64,000 nucleotides of DNA from Nitrincola alkalisediminis (GTDB lineage: Bacteria; Pseudomonadota; Gammaproteobacteria; Pseudomonadales; Balneatricaceae): positions 62,001-126,000 of the forward strand of contig NZ_VYTY01000010.1 of NCBI RefSeq assembly GCF_009821115.1, written 5' to 3'. The translations under genes were made by a program, and so were the position numbers. Below the pieces are notes generated by a model. That model saw only the letters and a list, made by a program, of their open reading frames with translations, did not search any database and was not told where the DNA came from. Positions 8,464 to 17,774 of the stretch are shown piece by piece (position 1 is the stretch's first letter; every line of letters begins with the position of its first letter).

Positions 8464-9519
8464 GTGGAAAAAACGATCACCGTTCCTGCAGGGTATGCAA
8501 ATCATTTATTAAGTATGGCTGCAACGCAAGGGTTTGATATTGATGAACTACTTCGCCATGTTCAAATCAGTCGAACCGAATTGGAAACGGGAGCGGAGCT
8601 GCCCGCCCTAAAGTTTGGGTTGCTCTACCAACACATAATGTGGATTGCTCAAGATGAGTCATTCGGGATGCTGAGTGGAGGGCGTGTACCCAATGGCACT
8701 TTCCGCATGATGTGCCATTGCATTATTCATTGTAAAACTTTAGAACGAGCATTATGGCGTTGCAGCGACTTTTATGAAATTTGCAGAGGATCGCTGATTA
8801 AACCTGTATTGGTAAGAAAAGGTCGTTACGCTAAGATTTCATTTGCACCCACGGAAAATGTAACTGAAGACGACTTCCGTAGATTAATGGAGGATGAGGC
8901 TCCATTGCGAATTCGAACATCTTTATCCATGTGGCATCATTTCATCAGTTGGTTAATTGGCCGACGTTTAGAGCTTAAAGCCGCTTACTTTGGATTCTCG
9001 GATCCTAAAGAACAAGAGCAGTACAAAAAGCTGTTTCAATCAGAGGTTCGTTTTAATCAACATGAAAATGCCATTGTCTTTCCGGCAAAGTTTTTAGATT
9101 TACCAGTGGCACAAAATGAAGAAACCTTGCGAAGCTTTTTGAAAACGGCCCCCTATCAGCTAATTGTGATGGTTGATGATGATAAAAGTTTAAAAGCTCA
9201 AGTTGTGTCTATACTAGGTAAAGACTTTAGTCGGGAGTTGCCCACGGCGGAGGAGGTGGCTCATGCCTTACACATGTCCGTATCAACCCTACGCCGACGT
9301 TTGCTTGAAGAGGGAACATCTTATCAAAAAATCAAAGATGATGAGCGTAAAGTGGCAGCGATTAACTATATGAACTCACCTCAGCTTTCCATAAATGATA
9401 TCGCTGGGCTTATGGGGTTCGATGAGCCTTCAGCGTTCTTTAGATCCTTTAAAAAATGGACTGGGATGACGCCGGGAGAGTATCGCAGAAGCGAAAACTA
9501 TACGCAGCTCTACCAGTAG
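8464..9519 (+). CDS. AraC-family transcriptional regulator (Arabinose_bd + HTH_18 type)
   Basis: 351 residues starting at GTG, supported by a GAGAGG SD 5 nt upstream. Residues about 20-205 look like the Arabinose_bd ligand region found in OruR/ArgR-type regulators. The C-terminal 100 residues carry two helix-turn-helix motifs (HALHMSVSTLRRRL and SINDIAGLMGFDEPSAFFRSFKKWTGMTP in two stretches). The gene is divergent from the DUF1302-DUF1329 pair, so it probably controls that pair in response to a small, perhaps hydrophobic, inducer. The inducer is not predictable from the sequence. Confidence 0.92.
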   Translation: MEKTITVPAGYANHLLSMAATQGFDIDELLRHVQISRTELETGAELPALKFGLLYQHIMWIAQDESFGMLSGGRVPNGTFRMMCHCIIHCKTLERALWRCSDFYEICRGSLIKPVLVRKGRYAKISFAPTENVTEDDFRRLMEDEAPLRIRTSLSMWHHFISWLIGRRLELKAAYFGFSDPKEQEQYKKLFQSEVRFNQHENAIVFPAKFLDLPVAQNEETLRSFLKTAPYQLIVMVDDDKSLKAQVVSILGKDFSRELPTAEEVAHALHMSVSTLRRRLLEEGTSYQKIKDDERKVAAINYMNSPQLSINDIAGLMGFDEPSAFFRSFKKWTGMTPGEYRRSENYTQLYQ

Positions 9520-9567
9520 GGTAAGCAGCTCTGCTGGTCAGCGATTTTAAGTGCAGGGAGGTTAAAA

Positions 9568-10503
9568 ATGCTGGTTAACTTTTTCGATCGTATCGTAATA
9601 CCTGCATTTTTCTTAGATGTTGATCATAAAGTGATTGGATGGAATCCGGCAATGGAAGCGCTTTCCGGATTGAGTCGTGAGCAAATGTTAGGGACAAAGA
9701 CTCAGTGGAAGGCATTTTATTCTGAGGAACGTCCGGTTTTGGCTGACTTGGTGTTAGAGGTTGATCTGAACGAGCAGCTTGAGCTGTATTATTCTGGGCG
9801 TTATGAGCACTGTGACGTTGTCTCTGGTGCGATTAGTGCGACCGATTATTTCCCGAATATGCCTCAAGGGCCAAAATGGATGTCGTTTTCCGCGTCAGTG
9901 GTTTATGACCAGTATGGAAATCGGTGTGGAGCCGTTGAAACGGTTATCGATATCACGGAGCAAAAGCACTTTGCAGCCTTGTTAATTAAGCGTGAGCGGC
10001 ATTTTCGTGAACTCAGTATTACCGATCAGTTAACAGGCGTGTATAACTCTAGATACCTCCATCGGCAACTCCAAGAAGAGTTGTCCCGCTCATCGCGCTC
10101 AGGTCAAGTGTTCAGTATCTGCATGTTGGATTTGGATAACTTTAAAAATGTGAATGACCAATACGGTCATTTAGCCGGTGATGATGTGCTGCAGTTTTTT
10201 GCCAACATCATTAAAGAAAATTTACGTAAGCAAGATCGTGCCTTTCGGTTTGGCGGTGAGGAGTTCTTGATTCTCTTGCCCGATACCACGACTCAGAGTG
10301 CGTTTGTGGTGGCTGAGCGTATCCGTGAATCACTTGTCTTGCGACAACATTTTCTTGATACAGGGGTGAAGCCTGTTACCGTGAGCATAGGCATCACAGA
10401 GTACAAAGAAGGCGATCAAGAGACGACATTAGTGGGTCGAGCCGATAACGCACTTTATTCTGCAAAAGCGGCAGGAAAAAACTGTACTATTATCAGTGCT
10501 TAA
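9568..10503 (+). CDS. PAS-GGDEF diguanylate cyclase
   Basis: 311 residues: a PAS sensor domain (about 5-132, ending in the PAC-like VETVIDITEQK) and a GGDEF domain (about 145-310). The active-site signature is GGEEF (229-233), with an RKQD inhibitory I-site (220-223) exactly five residues before it, and DLDNFKNVND for metal binding. It should make cyclic di-GMP from GTP with product inhibition. There is no signal peptide or membrane span, so it is cytosolic; the PAS ligand is unknown. SD GGAGG precedes the ATG. It sits 48 bp after the AraC gene and may be cotranscribed with it. Confidence 0.95.
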   Translation: MLVNFFDRIVIPAFFLDVDHKVIGWNPAMEALSGLSREQMLGTKTQWKAFYSEERPVLADLVLEVDLNEQLELYYSGRYEHCDVVSGAISATDYFPNMPQGPKWMSFSASVVYDQYGNRCGAVETVIDITEQKHFAALLIKRERHFRELSITDQLTGVYNSRYLHRQLQEELSRSSRSGQVFSICMLDLDNFKNVNDQYGHLAGDDVLQFFANIIKENLRKQDRAFRFGGEEFLILLPDTTTQSAFVVAERIRESLVLRQHFLDTGVKPVTVSIGITEYKEGDQETTLVGRADNALYSAKAAGKNCTIISA

Positions 10504-10568
10504 GATATTATACGCAGGTCTTGAGCGAAACCGCCCTCAACTGATTTTTAAAAAGTTTAAAAAACATG

Positions 10569-10596
10569 TTGACAAGTTCGTAAAAGACTGTAAAAT
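10569..10596 (+). promoter_or_regulatory. Sigma-70 promoter of the tRNA cluster
   Basis: Perfect -35 TTGACA (10569-10574), 16-bp spacer, -10 TAAAAT (10591-10596), followed by a GC-containing discriminator and tRNA-Ser starting 15 nt later. The layout is typical of a strong stable-RNA promoter. Confidence 0.88.
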
Positions 10597-10611
10597 CTGC
10601 GCCCATCCTTA

Positions 10612-10699
10612 GGAGGGATGGCTGAGTGGTCGAAAGCACCGGTCTTGAAAACCGACGAGTCGAGAGGCTCCCAGGGTTCGAATCCCTGTCCCTCCGCCA
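10612..10699 (+). tRNA. tRNA-Ser(UGA)
   Basis: 88 nt including encoded CCA. Acceptor GGAGGGA pairs with TCCCTCC. Anticodon TGA sits in loop CTTGAAA. The long variable arm (around CGAGTCGAGAGGCTC) is typical of tRNA-Ser, and the T arm is GGTTCGAATCC. It is first of four tRNAs behind one promoter. Confidence 0.97.
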
Positions 10700-10735
10700 A
10701 AGGATGAAACGCAGAAAAGTTGTTGTAAGAGTTGT

Positions 10736-10811
10736 TCCCTGATAGCTCAGTCGGTAGAGCAGTAGACTGTTAATCTATTGGTCGCAGGTTCGAGTCCTGC
10801 TCGGGGAGCCA
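10736..10811 (+). tRNA. tRNA-Asn(GUU)
   Basis: 76 nt including CCA. Acceptor TCCCTGA pairs with TCGGGGA (one G-T pair). Anticodon GTT lies in loop CTGTTAA, the D arm is AGCTCAGTCGGTAGAGC and the T arm is GGTTCGAGTCC. Confidence 0.97.
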
Positions 10812-10837
10812 ACAACACACCAGTTTGTACATGATAT

Positions 10838-10913
10838 GGGTCGTTAGCTCAGTCGGTAGAGCAGTTGGCTTTTAACCAATTGGTCGCAGGTTCGAATCCT
10901 GCACGACCCACCA
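10838..10913 (+). tRNA. tRNA-Lys(UUU), copy 1
   Basis: 76 nt including CCA. Acceptor GGGTCGT pairs with ACGACCC; anticodon TTT lies in loop CTTTTAA. Its sequence is identical to the next tRNA. Confidence 0.97.
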
Positions 10914-10935
10914 TTCATCACAACTTTCCCGTAAG

Positions 10936-11011
10936 GGGTCGTTAGCTCAGTCGGTAGAGCAGTTGGCTTTTAACCAATTGGTCGCAGGTTCGAATCCTGC
11001 ACGACCCACCA
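10936..11011 (+). tRNA. tRNA-Lys(UUU), copy 2
   Basis: 76 nt, identical to the preceding tRNA-Lys and separated from it by 22 nt, so this is a tandem duplication. It is the last tRNA of the cluster. Confidence 0.97.
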
Positions 11012-11043
11012 TTACTATTTTCTAGATTCAATACCAGTATTAA

Positions 11044-11068
11044 AACATTAATATATTATATTAATGTT
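11044..11068. repeat. AT-only palindrome after the tRNA cluster
   Basis: AACATTAATATA / TATATTAATGTT around a single T, a 12-bp perfect palindrome 33 bp after the last tRNA, followed by AAATTGTTTGTTTTA. It may act as a weak terminator for the tRNA transcript; the lack of GC pairs makes this uncertain. Confidence 0.4.
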
Positions 11069-11141
11069 AAATTGTTTGTTTTATTGAAATCATTTCTATG
11101 ATTCTTATTTTAAATGCCTGCTTTGAGTAGAGCCGATGTGT

Positions 11142-11627
11142 TTATATCGACTCGGATTTCTCATATTCGATTGAATTGATGTACCAGTATCCTTCACCTT
11201 TTGGTGTGACCACAATAGCTTCGTCCCCAATACCCTTTTTAAGGAGTGCTCGAGCCATAGGAGAGTCGATCGAGATATAGCGCGGATCCATAAAAATTTC
11301 ATCATAGCCGACGATTCTAAAGCGTCGAACCTCTTCATCATCGTTTTCAACTTCGACCCAGGCACCAAAAAACACTTGGCCTTCTTGTTCCGGGCTGTAG
11401 TCTACGACTTTCAAATTCTCGATGCAGCGGGTTAGGTAACGAATGCGCCTATCGATTTCTCTCAAGCGTTTTTTATTGTATTGATAATCAGCGTTTTCAC
11501 TTCTATCCCCTAAGCTGGCCGCCCAGGTGACCTTTCGAGTGACCTCAGGGCGCTCTTCATACCAGAGCTGGTTCAGTTCATCTTTTAGTTTTTGAAAGCC
11601 TGTGCGTGTAATTAAAGGGGTTTTCAT
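11142..11627 (-). CDS. greB: Transcription elongation factor GreB
   Basis: 161 residues from the chosen ATG (MKTPLITRTGF), where recalled E. coli GreB (158 aa, MKTPLVTREG) begins; the frame extends three codons further to another ATG. The N-terminal coiled-coil contains LGDRSENADYQYNKKRLREID, quoted here as the family's acidic tip region (residues about 39-59), and the C-terminal FKBP-like domain contains ISIDSPMARALLKK. GreB binds the RNA polymerase secondary channel and stimulates cleavage of backtracked RNA. It is a single gene, convergent with the tRNA cluster. Confidence 0.96.
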   Translation of the reverse strand: MKTPLITRTGFQKLKDELNQLWYEERPEVTRKVTWAASLGDRSENADYQYNKKRLREIDRRIRYLTRCIENLKVVDYSPEQEGQVFFGAWVEVENDDEEVRRFRIVGYDEIFMDPRYISIDSPMARALLKKGIGDEAIVVTPKGEGYWYINSIEYEKSESI

Positions 11628-11809
11628 CATGTGCATCGATTAAAGAGTGGTTGGGGCGATCTGATGAGACCGTAAGGCGACATTCTACTGGATTTTTGTT
11701 TGGGCGAATAATTTTTTATGGGGGATGGTATGGACGGAGAGGGTGATATTTTACTTAAGCTTTGACGTAATTGGCCGATACATTCTGTATGTCTTTGGAG
11801 ATGCAATGA

Positions 11810-12253
11810 ATGTCGATAGAAAAAATTCAGGCCAATATTGAAACCTATACGTCGATACTGCCGCAAGCGGTTAGAAGTCCGAATAGTGCATCGTTTGGTT
11901 TTCTGTTGAGTTTGATTGCGTCCAATCAAGAAAGAGTCTTCCAGCCTGTGCCAGCTGCTTCGCAAGGTGAGTTCGCGCTGGCATCTGAATCAAAAAAGTA
12001 TCCCCACCCTGACACCCTGTTTACGCACGAAATTGTGGGACGACTCAATCATTCGATTAATCATCATGAACGAGGCGAGTATGCCTATTTGGTGAGTCAT
12101 TTAGATGTGCGTTCGCGCATGCCTGAATCTGGCAGTGCTGTTAATAATGATCGTTTTGCACAGTTAGGATTGGCTTCGCTCGGTGGTCAGATGTTAGCGC
12201 AGATAGAATACAGCCGAAAAAGCGACTTTCCCTCATTCAGCGCGGTGGCGTAA
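11810..12253 (+). CDS. Hypothetical protein, 147 residues
   Basis: The ATG has a GGAG SD 9 nt upstream, and the gene fits exactly between greB and the minus-strand operon without overlap, which favours a real gene. The protein is soluble, with no signal or membrane span and no motif I recognise. It is rich in Ser, Ala and His in the middle (HEIVGRLNHSINHHERGEY, residues about 69-87). It is the only plus-strand gene in this stretch, so context gives no clue. An opposing open frame over its 5' part has no SD and is taken as a shadow. Confidence 0.6.
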   Translation: MSIEKIQANIETYTSILPQAVRSPNSASFGFLLSLIASNQERVFQPVPAASQGEFALASESKKYPHPDTLFTHEIVGRLNHSINHHERGEYAYLVSHLDVRSRMPESGSAVNNDRFAQLGLASLGGQMLAQIEYSRKSDFPSFSAVA

Positions 12254-12256
12254 GCG

Positions 12257-12646
12257 TTAGTCGGTTTTCCATTCTATTTTTTCTTCGGTTCCATTTTCCA
12301 GTTTCCACCACTCGTCTGGGTTGTCGCCTTCTTGCCAACCTGATGCTATGCAGCGGACCTGAAGGTTTAAAGTCTTGGCGGCTTCACGAGCGCAGTCTAA
12401 GTCAACGGGCCAAGGTGTTTTGTCGGATTGGAACCAAACGCTAGACCAAGACTTCCCCAATGCCCGTTCATGAATCGCGACCTTAAAGGTGTGACCTTGA
12501 TAGCTGGCACGCCAGGTGTGTAAAACCCCTTTGTTGCCTAGGCTGGTGAAGGTGTCAAAGCGTTGGCTAAGCCATTTAACAATATCAGCATGCTCGGCAT
12601 TTTTGATGTAAATTTCAATGTCAGGATGGTGTGTTTGTGTTGTCAT
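12257..12646 (-). CDS. Conserved-looking hypothetical protein, 129 residues
   Basis: A small soluble protein with many Trp residues (10 or more, e.g. WWKLENG near the C-terminus) and no recognised domain. It overlaps the upstream membrane-protein gene by 26 bp in a different frame, which points to translational coupling in the run dapE-rlmA-membrane protein-this gene. A role tied to rlmA or the lysine genes is only guilt by position. Confidence 0.7.
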   Translation of the reverse strand: MTTQTHHPDIEIYIKNAEHADIVKWLSQRFDTFTSLGNKGVLHTWRASYQGHTFKVAIHERALGKSWSSVWFQSDKTPWPVDLDCAREAAKTLNLQVRCIASGWQEGDNPDEWWKLENGTEEKIEWKTD

Positions 12647-12926
12647 CGTCAGAATCCAGAAAGCGCAAAATTCTCAGTACACTCAGGCTAATGTAACCTA
12701 TAGCGGCCAGTATCATACCGCCAATGAGTAGTATTAAGCCAGCTAAGGCAACAAGTTCTGCGGCTAAGTCATGCCAGATAAAGTACTGCGCATAGCCTAT
12801 GATTAAAAGCCCTAGCATGAAAACACCAAAGCCAATTAAAAGCAGCATGAAGTTTTCTTTAGGGTTATCCGCACGCCGTTTTAACAGGTTTTTTAACGTT
12901 TGCCACGTAGGCTTAAGGTGTTTCAT
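12621..12926 (-). CDS. Small integral membrane protein, 101 residues
   Basis: Two clear membrane spans (about residues 27-47 and 55-80, e.g. FMLLLIGFGVFMLGLLIIGYA), a basic N-terminus and an acidic C-terminus (DSDDDN). It overlaps rlmA by 4 bp at its start (ATGA-type) and the next gene by 26 bp at its end, so it belongs to the same operon. No family recognised. Confidence 0.75.
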   Translation of the reverse strand: MKHLKPTWQTLKNLLKRRADNPKENFMLLLIGFGVFMLGLLIIGYAQYFIWHDLAAELVALAGLILLIGGMILAAIGYISLSVLRILRFLDSDDDNTNTPS

Positions 12927-13780
12927 CGTTTTTGATACAGGCTAATCCGAATATCCACCGTGACCTCGAGCGATGCAAGTTGCATGAGGGCATATCGTCG
13001 TTCTGCTGTAAGTCTTTGCCCATGTGGGGTCATCATCAGCAAGTTTTCTAGGTTTGCGCTGCCCTGAATGTTGATAGGATAGGTGAGATTGATCGTTTCG
13101 ATAGGTGTGAAATGATCAACGAGTTGGGCATCTGGGTTCAAGTCTGAGTCACGAACGTCTTTATAGATTAAGGCGCGTAACTCCCTTAAGTGATCGATTC
13201 CTGCCCAAACAACCATGAACAAGGCGCCTGGTTTTAATACTCTGGCGGTTGGTTCTGGCAAAAGGCGCGCAAAGATAAGTGTTGCTACATCAACTGACTC
13301 GGGCAGTAGAGGAATATCAGCGCCTGTTGCGACAAGCCATTGAATCGACGCGCTTCGGCGACAAGCACTGCGAATCGCTTCTTTGGAAATGTCGAGTCCA
13401 ATGACGTTGGTGGGCAGACAAGCTGCTTTCAATTTAGACTCAATTAATTGTGTGTAATAGCCTTCACCGCAGCCTAAATCGAGTAGATTGAAGTGCATTG
13501 TTGGGCTGCTGGCCAGTTTTTCGCTAATCGTATCTGCAATCTTGACGGCAAGGGGTTCATAGAACCCTTGATCCAAAAATGCGCGTCTGGCCAATACCAT
13601 CTCGGCGTTGTCGCCCGGTGCTTTTGAGCGCTTTCGTTGTGGCAGGAGCAGGTTCCAATAGCCCTGTCGTGCTTGATCAAAACGATGACCCTTAGAACAG
13701 CCTAAACCGGCTGGACGCTCCTCAGAAAAGAGCGCTAAGGGTTCTTGGCAAACGGGGCAGCGAAAAGGGATAGATTCCAT
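12923..13780 (-). CDS. rlmA: 23S rRNA (guanine-N1)-methyltransferase RlmA
   Basis: 285 residues. The N-terminal zinc finger (CPVCQEPL ... GCSKGHRFD, residues about 8-35) and the RQGYWNLL segment are typical of RlmA. A class I SAM-binding fold follows, with motif I DLGCGEGYY near residue 100. The family methylates N1 of a guanine in helix 35 of 23S rRNA (G745 in E. coli, RlmA-I). It starts immediately after the dapE stop (adjacent bases), consistent with one transcript. Confidence 0.9.
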   Translation of the reverse strand: MESIPFRCPVCQEPLALFSEERPAGLGCSKGHRFDQARQGYWNLLLPQRKRSKAPGDNAEMVLARRAFLDQGFYEPLAVKIADTISEKLASSPTMHFNLLDLGCGEGYYTQLIESKLKAACLPTNVIGLDISKEAIRSACRRSASIQWLVATGADIPLLPESVDVATLIFARLLPEPTARVLKPGALFMVVWAGIDHLRELRALIYKDVRDSDLNPDAQLVDHFTPIETINLTYPINIQGSANLENLLMMTPHGQRLTAERRYALMQLASLEVTVDIRISLYQKR

Positions 13781-14917
<1,137 letters not shown>

Positions 14918-14933
14918 TTAAACGTCCTACAAA

Positions 14934-15965
14934 TTAGTTGTGCTTGTGTAATTCAGCGTTAAGTTCGATTGCAGAGCGATTGGTTTTCACTTCAATCTGG
15001 CCATTTTGCGAGTTACGACGGAATAAAAGATCCGGCTTTCCTGCCAGTTCAGCGGCTTTGACAATCGCAACGGCTTGGTTTTGATCATCAAGAACAGTGA
15101 CTTTTGATCCGCCCGTTACATACAGGCCTGCTTCGACTGTGCAACGATCCCCAAGTGGAAGGCCTAGGCCTGCGTTGGCGCCAATCAAGCAGTTTTCGCC
15201 GACAGAAATCACAACATTGTTTCCACCTGATAAGGTGCCCATGGTTGAGCAGCCGCCGCCTAAATCAGAACCATTACCGACGACAACACCTGCTGAGATC
15301 CGACCTTCAACCATGCTGACGCCCAGGGTTCCTGCATTGAAGTTGATAAATCCTTCGTGCATAACTGTTGTGCCTTCGCCAACATAAGCGCCTAAGCGGA
15401 TGCGTGAAGCATCGCCAATACGGACACCTGCAGGGACGGCATAGTTAGTCATTTTAGGGAACTTGTCGACGGAGATAACATCCAGAACCCGTCCTTGTGC
15501 ACGGGCAGAAAGCTGGCGTTTTGCTAACTCGTCCAGAGCGATGGCGCCTTCAGACGTCCAAGCAACGTTTGGTAAGAGTCCGAACATACCTGTCAAGTTG
15601 ACGCCATGCGGTTTCACTAGACGGTTAGAAAGCAGGCTAAGCTTTAAGTACACTTCGGGCGTGCTTTGTGGCTCAGCGTCTGTTTCCAGAATGCAAAGCA
15701 CAAGCGGCTGCTGGGTTCCTTCAAGGATCTCAGTGAGTTCAGCTTGTTGCTCGTTTTCAACTGACAAAAAAGCCGCTTCTAAGTGTTTGAGCTGAGATTC
15801 AGCCAGCTCAAGTGTTTGATTACCACCTGTATAATTGACAGCCTTAGCAACCGCCTGAATCAGCGCATCGTCTGCGTTCAGCAGAGGGGCGTAGTAATAG
15901 ACTTCAAGCCATTGACCCGTCGCAGACTTGGTTCCAATTCCTAATCCAAAAGCAAAATTACTCAT
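14934..15965 (-). CDS. dapD: Tetrahydrodipicolinate N-succinyltransferase DapD
   Basis: 343 residues, the long DapD form found in pseudomonads rather than the roughly 274-residue enteric form. A left-handed beta-helix occupies the middle and C-terminal part (hexapeptide repeats such as VRIGDAS, IRLGAYV, CLIGANA). SVDKFPKMTNY and FNAGTLG are typical of this form. It transfers succinyl from succinyl-CoA to tetrahydrodipicolinate. The start is the ATG with GGAG 6 nt upstream; another ATG 12 bases earlier lacks an SD. It overlaps the yffB stop by 8 bp. Confidence 0.97.
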   Translation of the reverse strand: MSNFAFGLGIGTKSATGQWLEVYYYAPLLNADDALIQAVAKAVNYTGGNQTLELAESQLKHLEAAFLSVENEQQAELTEILEGTQQPLVLCILETDAEPQSTPEVYLKLSLLSNRLVKPHGVNLTGMFGLLPNVAWTSEGAIALDELAKRQLSARAQGRVLDVISVDKFPKMTNYAVPAGVRIGDASRIRLGAYVGEGTTVMHEGFINFNAGTLGVSMVEGRISAGVVVGNGSDLGGGCSTMGTLSGGNNVVISVGENCLIGANAGLGLPLGDRCTVEAGLYVTGGSKVTVLDDQNQAVAIVKAAELAGKPDLLFRRNSQNGQIEVKTNRSAIELNAELHKHN

Positions 15966-16317
15966 CGCAGACTCCATTAGTTAATTCGGTATAGGTTGTT
16001 TCTGAAAACCCTACATGGCAAATACCATGACCCTCTAATAGAGGGCGTTTGATCAATGTCGGGGATTCAAGCAGCAAGGCTTCTATGTCTTGAGGGCTTG
16101 CTGCATCACGTTTGTCGCTCGGCAATTGCCGCCAGGTTGTTCCGCGTTTATTGACCAATGTGTCAACGCCAATCTGCTCAATCCAGCGCTGAATGTGCTC
16201 GCTTGACAGGCCATCTTTTCTAAAGTCGTGGAATTGATACGCAATGTTCTGAGCATCAAGCCATTTACGTGCTTTGCGTACCGTATCGCAATTGCTAATA
16301 CCATAGAGAGTTAACAT
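15958..16317 (-). CDS. yffB: ArsC/Spx-family protein (YffB-like)
   Basis: 119 residues from an ATG preceded by AAGGA at 8 nt; the frame is open ten codons further up. Thioredoxin-like ArsC fold: YGISNCDTVRKARKWL with a single N-terminal Cys, a conserved Arg in the RP..EG loop (KRPLLEGHG) and NKRGTTWR. E. coli yffB precedes dapE, and here it lies between dapC and dapD with tight coupling on both sides. No arsenate role is implied: only one Cys is in the active-site position, and yffB proteins are usually of unknown, perhaps glutathione-linked, function. Confidence 0.9.
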   Translation of the reverse strand: MLTLYGISNCDTVRKARKWLDAQNIAYQFHDFRKDGLSSEHIQRWIEQIGVDTLVNKRGTTWRQLPSDKRDAASPQDIEALLLESPTLIKRPLLEGHGICHVGFSETTYTELTNGVCDE

Positions 16318-16333
16318 GTACGTGTCCTTTTGA

Positions 16334-17530
16334 TCACAGAGACTCAATGTAGCGACGAATACGTGTTGCCGCCTCTACGCATTCATCTACTTCAGCCACC
16401 AATGCCATGCGCACATAGCCGCTTCCGGGATTAATACCATCCACTTCGCGGGATAAGTAGCTTCCGGGCAATAGGGTTAAGTTCTGATCTGCCAAGATAC
16501 CTTTGCTGAACAGGGTGTCATCCGTCGGTGTTTTCGCCCAAAGATAAAAGCTGGCCTCGGGGCGTGTGAGCGTCATCACGGGCGCTAGAATGTCGATCAC
16601 TGCATCAAATTTTTGACGGTATTGATTACGATTGTCCAAAACGTGTTGTTCATCTTTCCACGCAGCAATAGAAGCGATTTGGTGTTGCACGGGCATTGAA
16701 CAGCCATGGTAGGTTCTGTATTGCAAGAACGGCATAATCAGTTTTGAATCGCCGGCAATAAACCCTGAGCGCATTCCGGGTAGATTAGAGCGCTTGGATA
16801 AACTGTGAAAAACAACACACTTGTTATAATCATGGCGTCCAAGTTGAGCGCAGGCTTCCAACAACCCGGCTGGAGGTTGGCTTTCATCTAAATAAATCTC
16901 AGAATAGCACTCATCCGATGCCAAAATGAAATCATACTGGTCTGCCAGTGCCACCAGTTTTTTGAGTGTTTCAATCGAATGCACCGCACCTGTTGGGTTG
17001 CCAGGTGAGCAAATGAATAGAATTTGGCAACGTTCCCATACGTCAGCCGGGACGGCATCATAATCAGGTATAAAGTCTGTTTCTGCGGTGCAATTTAAAT
17101 ACCAAGGCTCAGCACCTGCAAGATAGGCCGCGCCTTCGTATATTTGGTAAAAAGGGTTGGGCGAAACCACCAAGGCATTGGGTTTGCGATCAATGGCGGC
17201 TTGAGCAAAGGCAAAAATGGCTTCACGTGTTCCATTAACGGGAAGTACGTGCTGCTCTGGATCAAGACTGCCAGCCAACAGGCTAAAGCGTCGTTCAGCC
17301 CAGGATGCGATCGCTTGGCGCAGTGCCAGCACCCCCTTGGTCGTCGGATAAGTGGATAATCCAGACAGGTTTTGAATGATGGCCTCAGCAACGAAGCCAG
17401 GTGCTGGATGTTTAGGTTCACCAATTCCGAGCGAAATATGGGCAAGCTCGGAGTTTGGGAGGACATCCGCCGTCAGGCTAGCCAACTTCTCAAAAGGGTA
17501 GGGGTGAAGTTTGTTCAGATCGTGATTCAT
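16334..17530 (-). CDS. dapC: Succinyldiaminopimelate aminotransferase DapC
   Basis: 398 residues, a class I PLP aminotransferase. Visible features are HISLGIGEPKH at the N-terminus, the SPGNPTGAV loop, ASDECYSEIY (Asp that pairs with the PLP pyridine N) and the PLP lysine in SLSKRSNLPGMR. This sequence type, beside dapD and dapE, is the DapC branch that uses glutamate to aminate N-succinyl-2-amino-6-oxopimelate. First gene of the dap operon; the stop is 16 bp before yffB. Confidence 0.95.
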   Translation of the reverse strand: MNHDLNKLHPYPFEKLASLTADVLPNSELAHISLGIGEPKHPAPGFVAEAIIQNLSGLSTYPTTKGVLALRQAIASWAERRFSLLAGSLDPEQHVLPVNGTREAIFAFAQAAIDRKPNALVVSPNPFYQIYEGAAYLAGAEPWYLNCTAETDFIPDYDAVPADVWERCQILFICSPGNPTGAVHSIETLKKLVALADQYDFILASDECYSEIYLDESQPPAGLLEACAQLGRHDYNKCVVFHSLSKRSNLPGMRSGFIAGDSKLIMPFLQYRTYHGCSMPVQHQIASIAAWKDEQHVLDNRNQYRQKFDAVIDILAPVMTLTRPEASFYLWAKTPTDDTLFSKGILADQNLTLLPGSYLSREVDGINPGSGYVRMALVAEVDECVEAATRIRRYIESL

Positions 17531-17774
17531 AGTAAATCCTGTATTTTCTGTACAAAAGCAAGGGGATTATCTGCCTGACAAGGGGCATTAGTATACCCCA
17601 AGGCTACGCATGAACCAATTCTGACGTGTTTTTCTACGGATGAATTTCGAGTAAGGTTAAGCCTATCTGGTCTCGGCTTGGCCCGTTTTGCGTTGCACGG
17701 AATTTTTTTGCATTACAGGCGGTTGTGCTACGACGGTTTTTAACTTTGGCTACAGAATGTAGAGGTAAACAGGT

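Noticed and set aside
11627-11965. 112-codon minus-strand ORF opposite the 147-residue gene
   Set aside because: No SD and Ser/Arg/His-rich shadow composition; the plus-strand ORF has a good SD.
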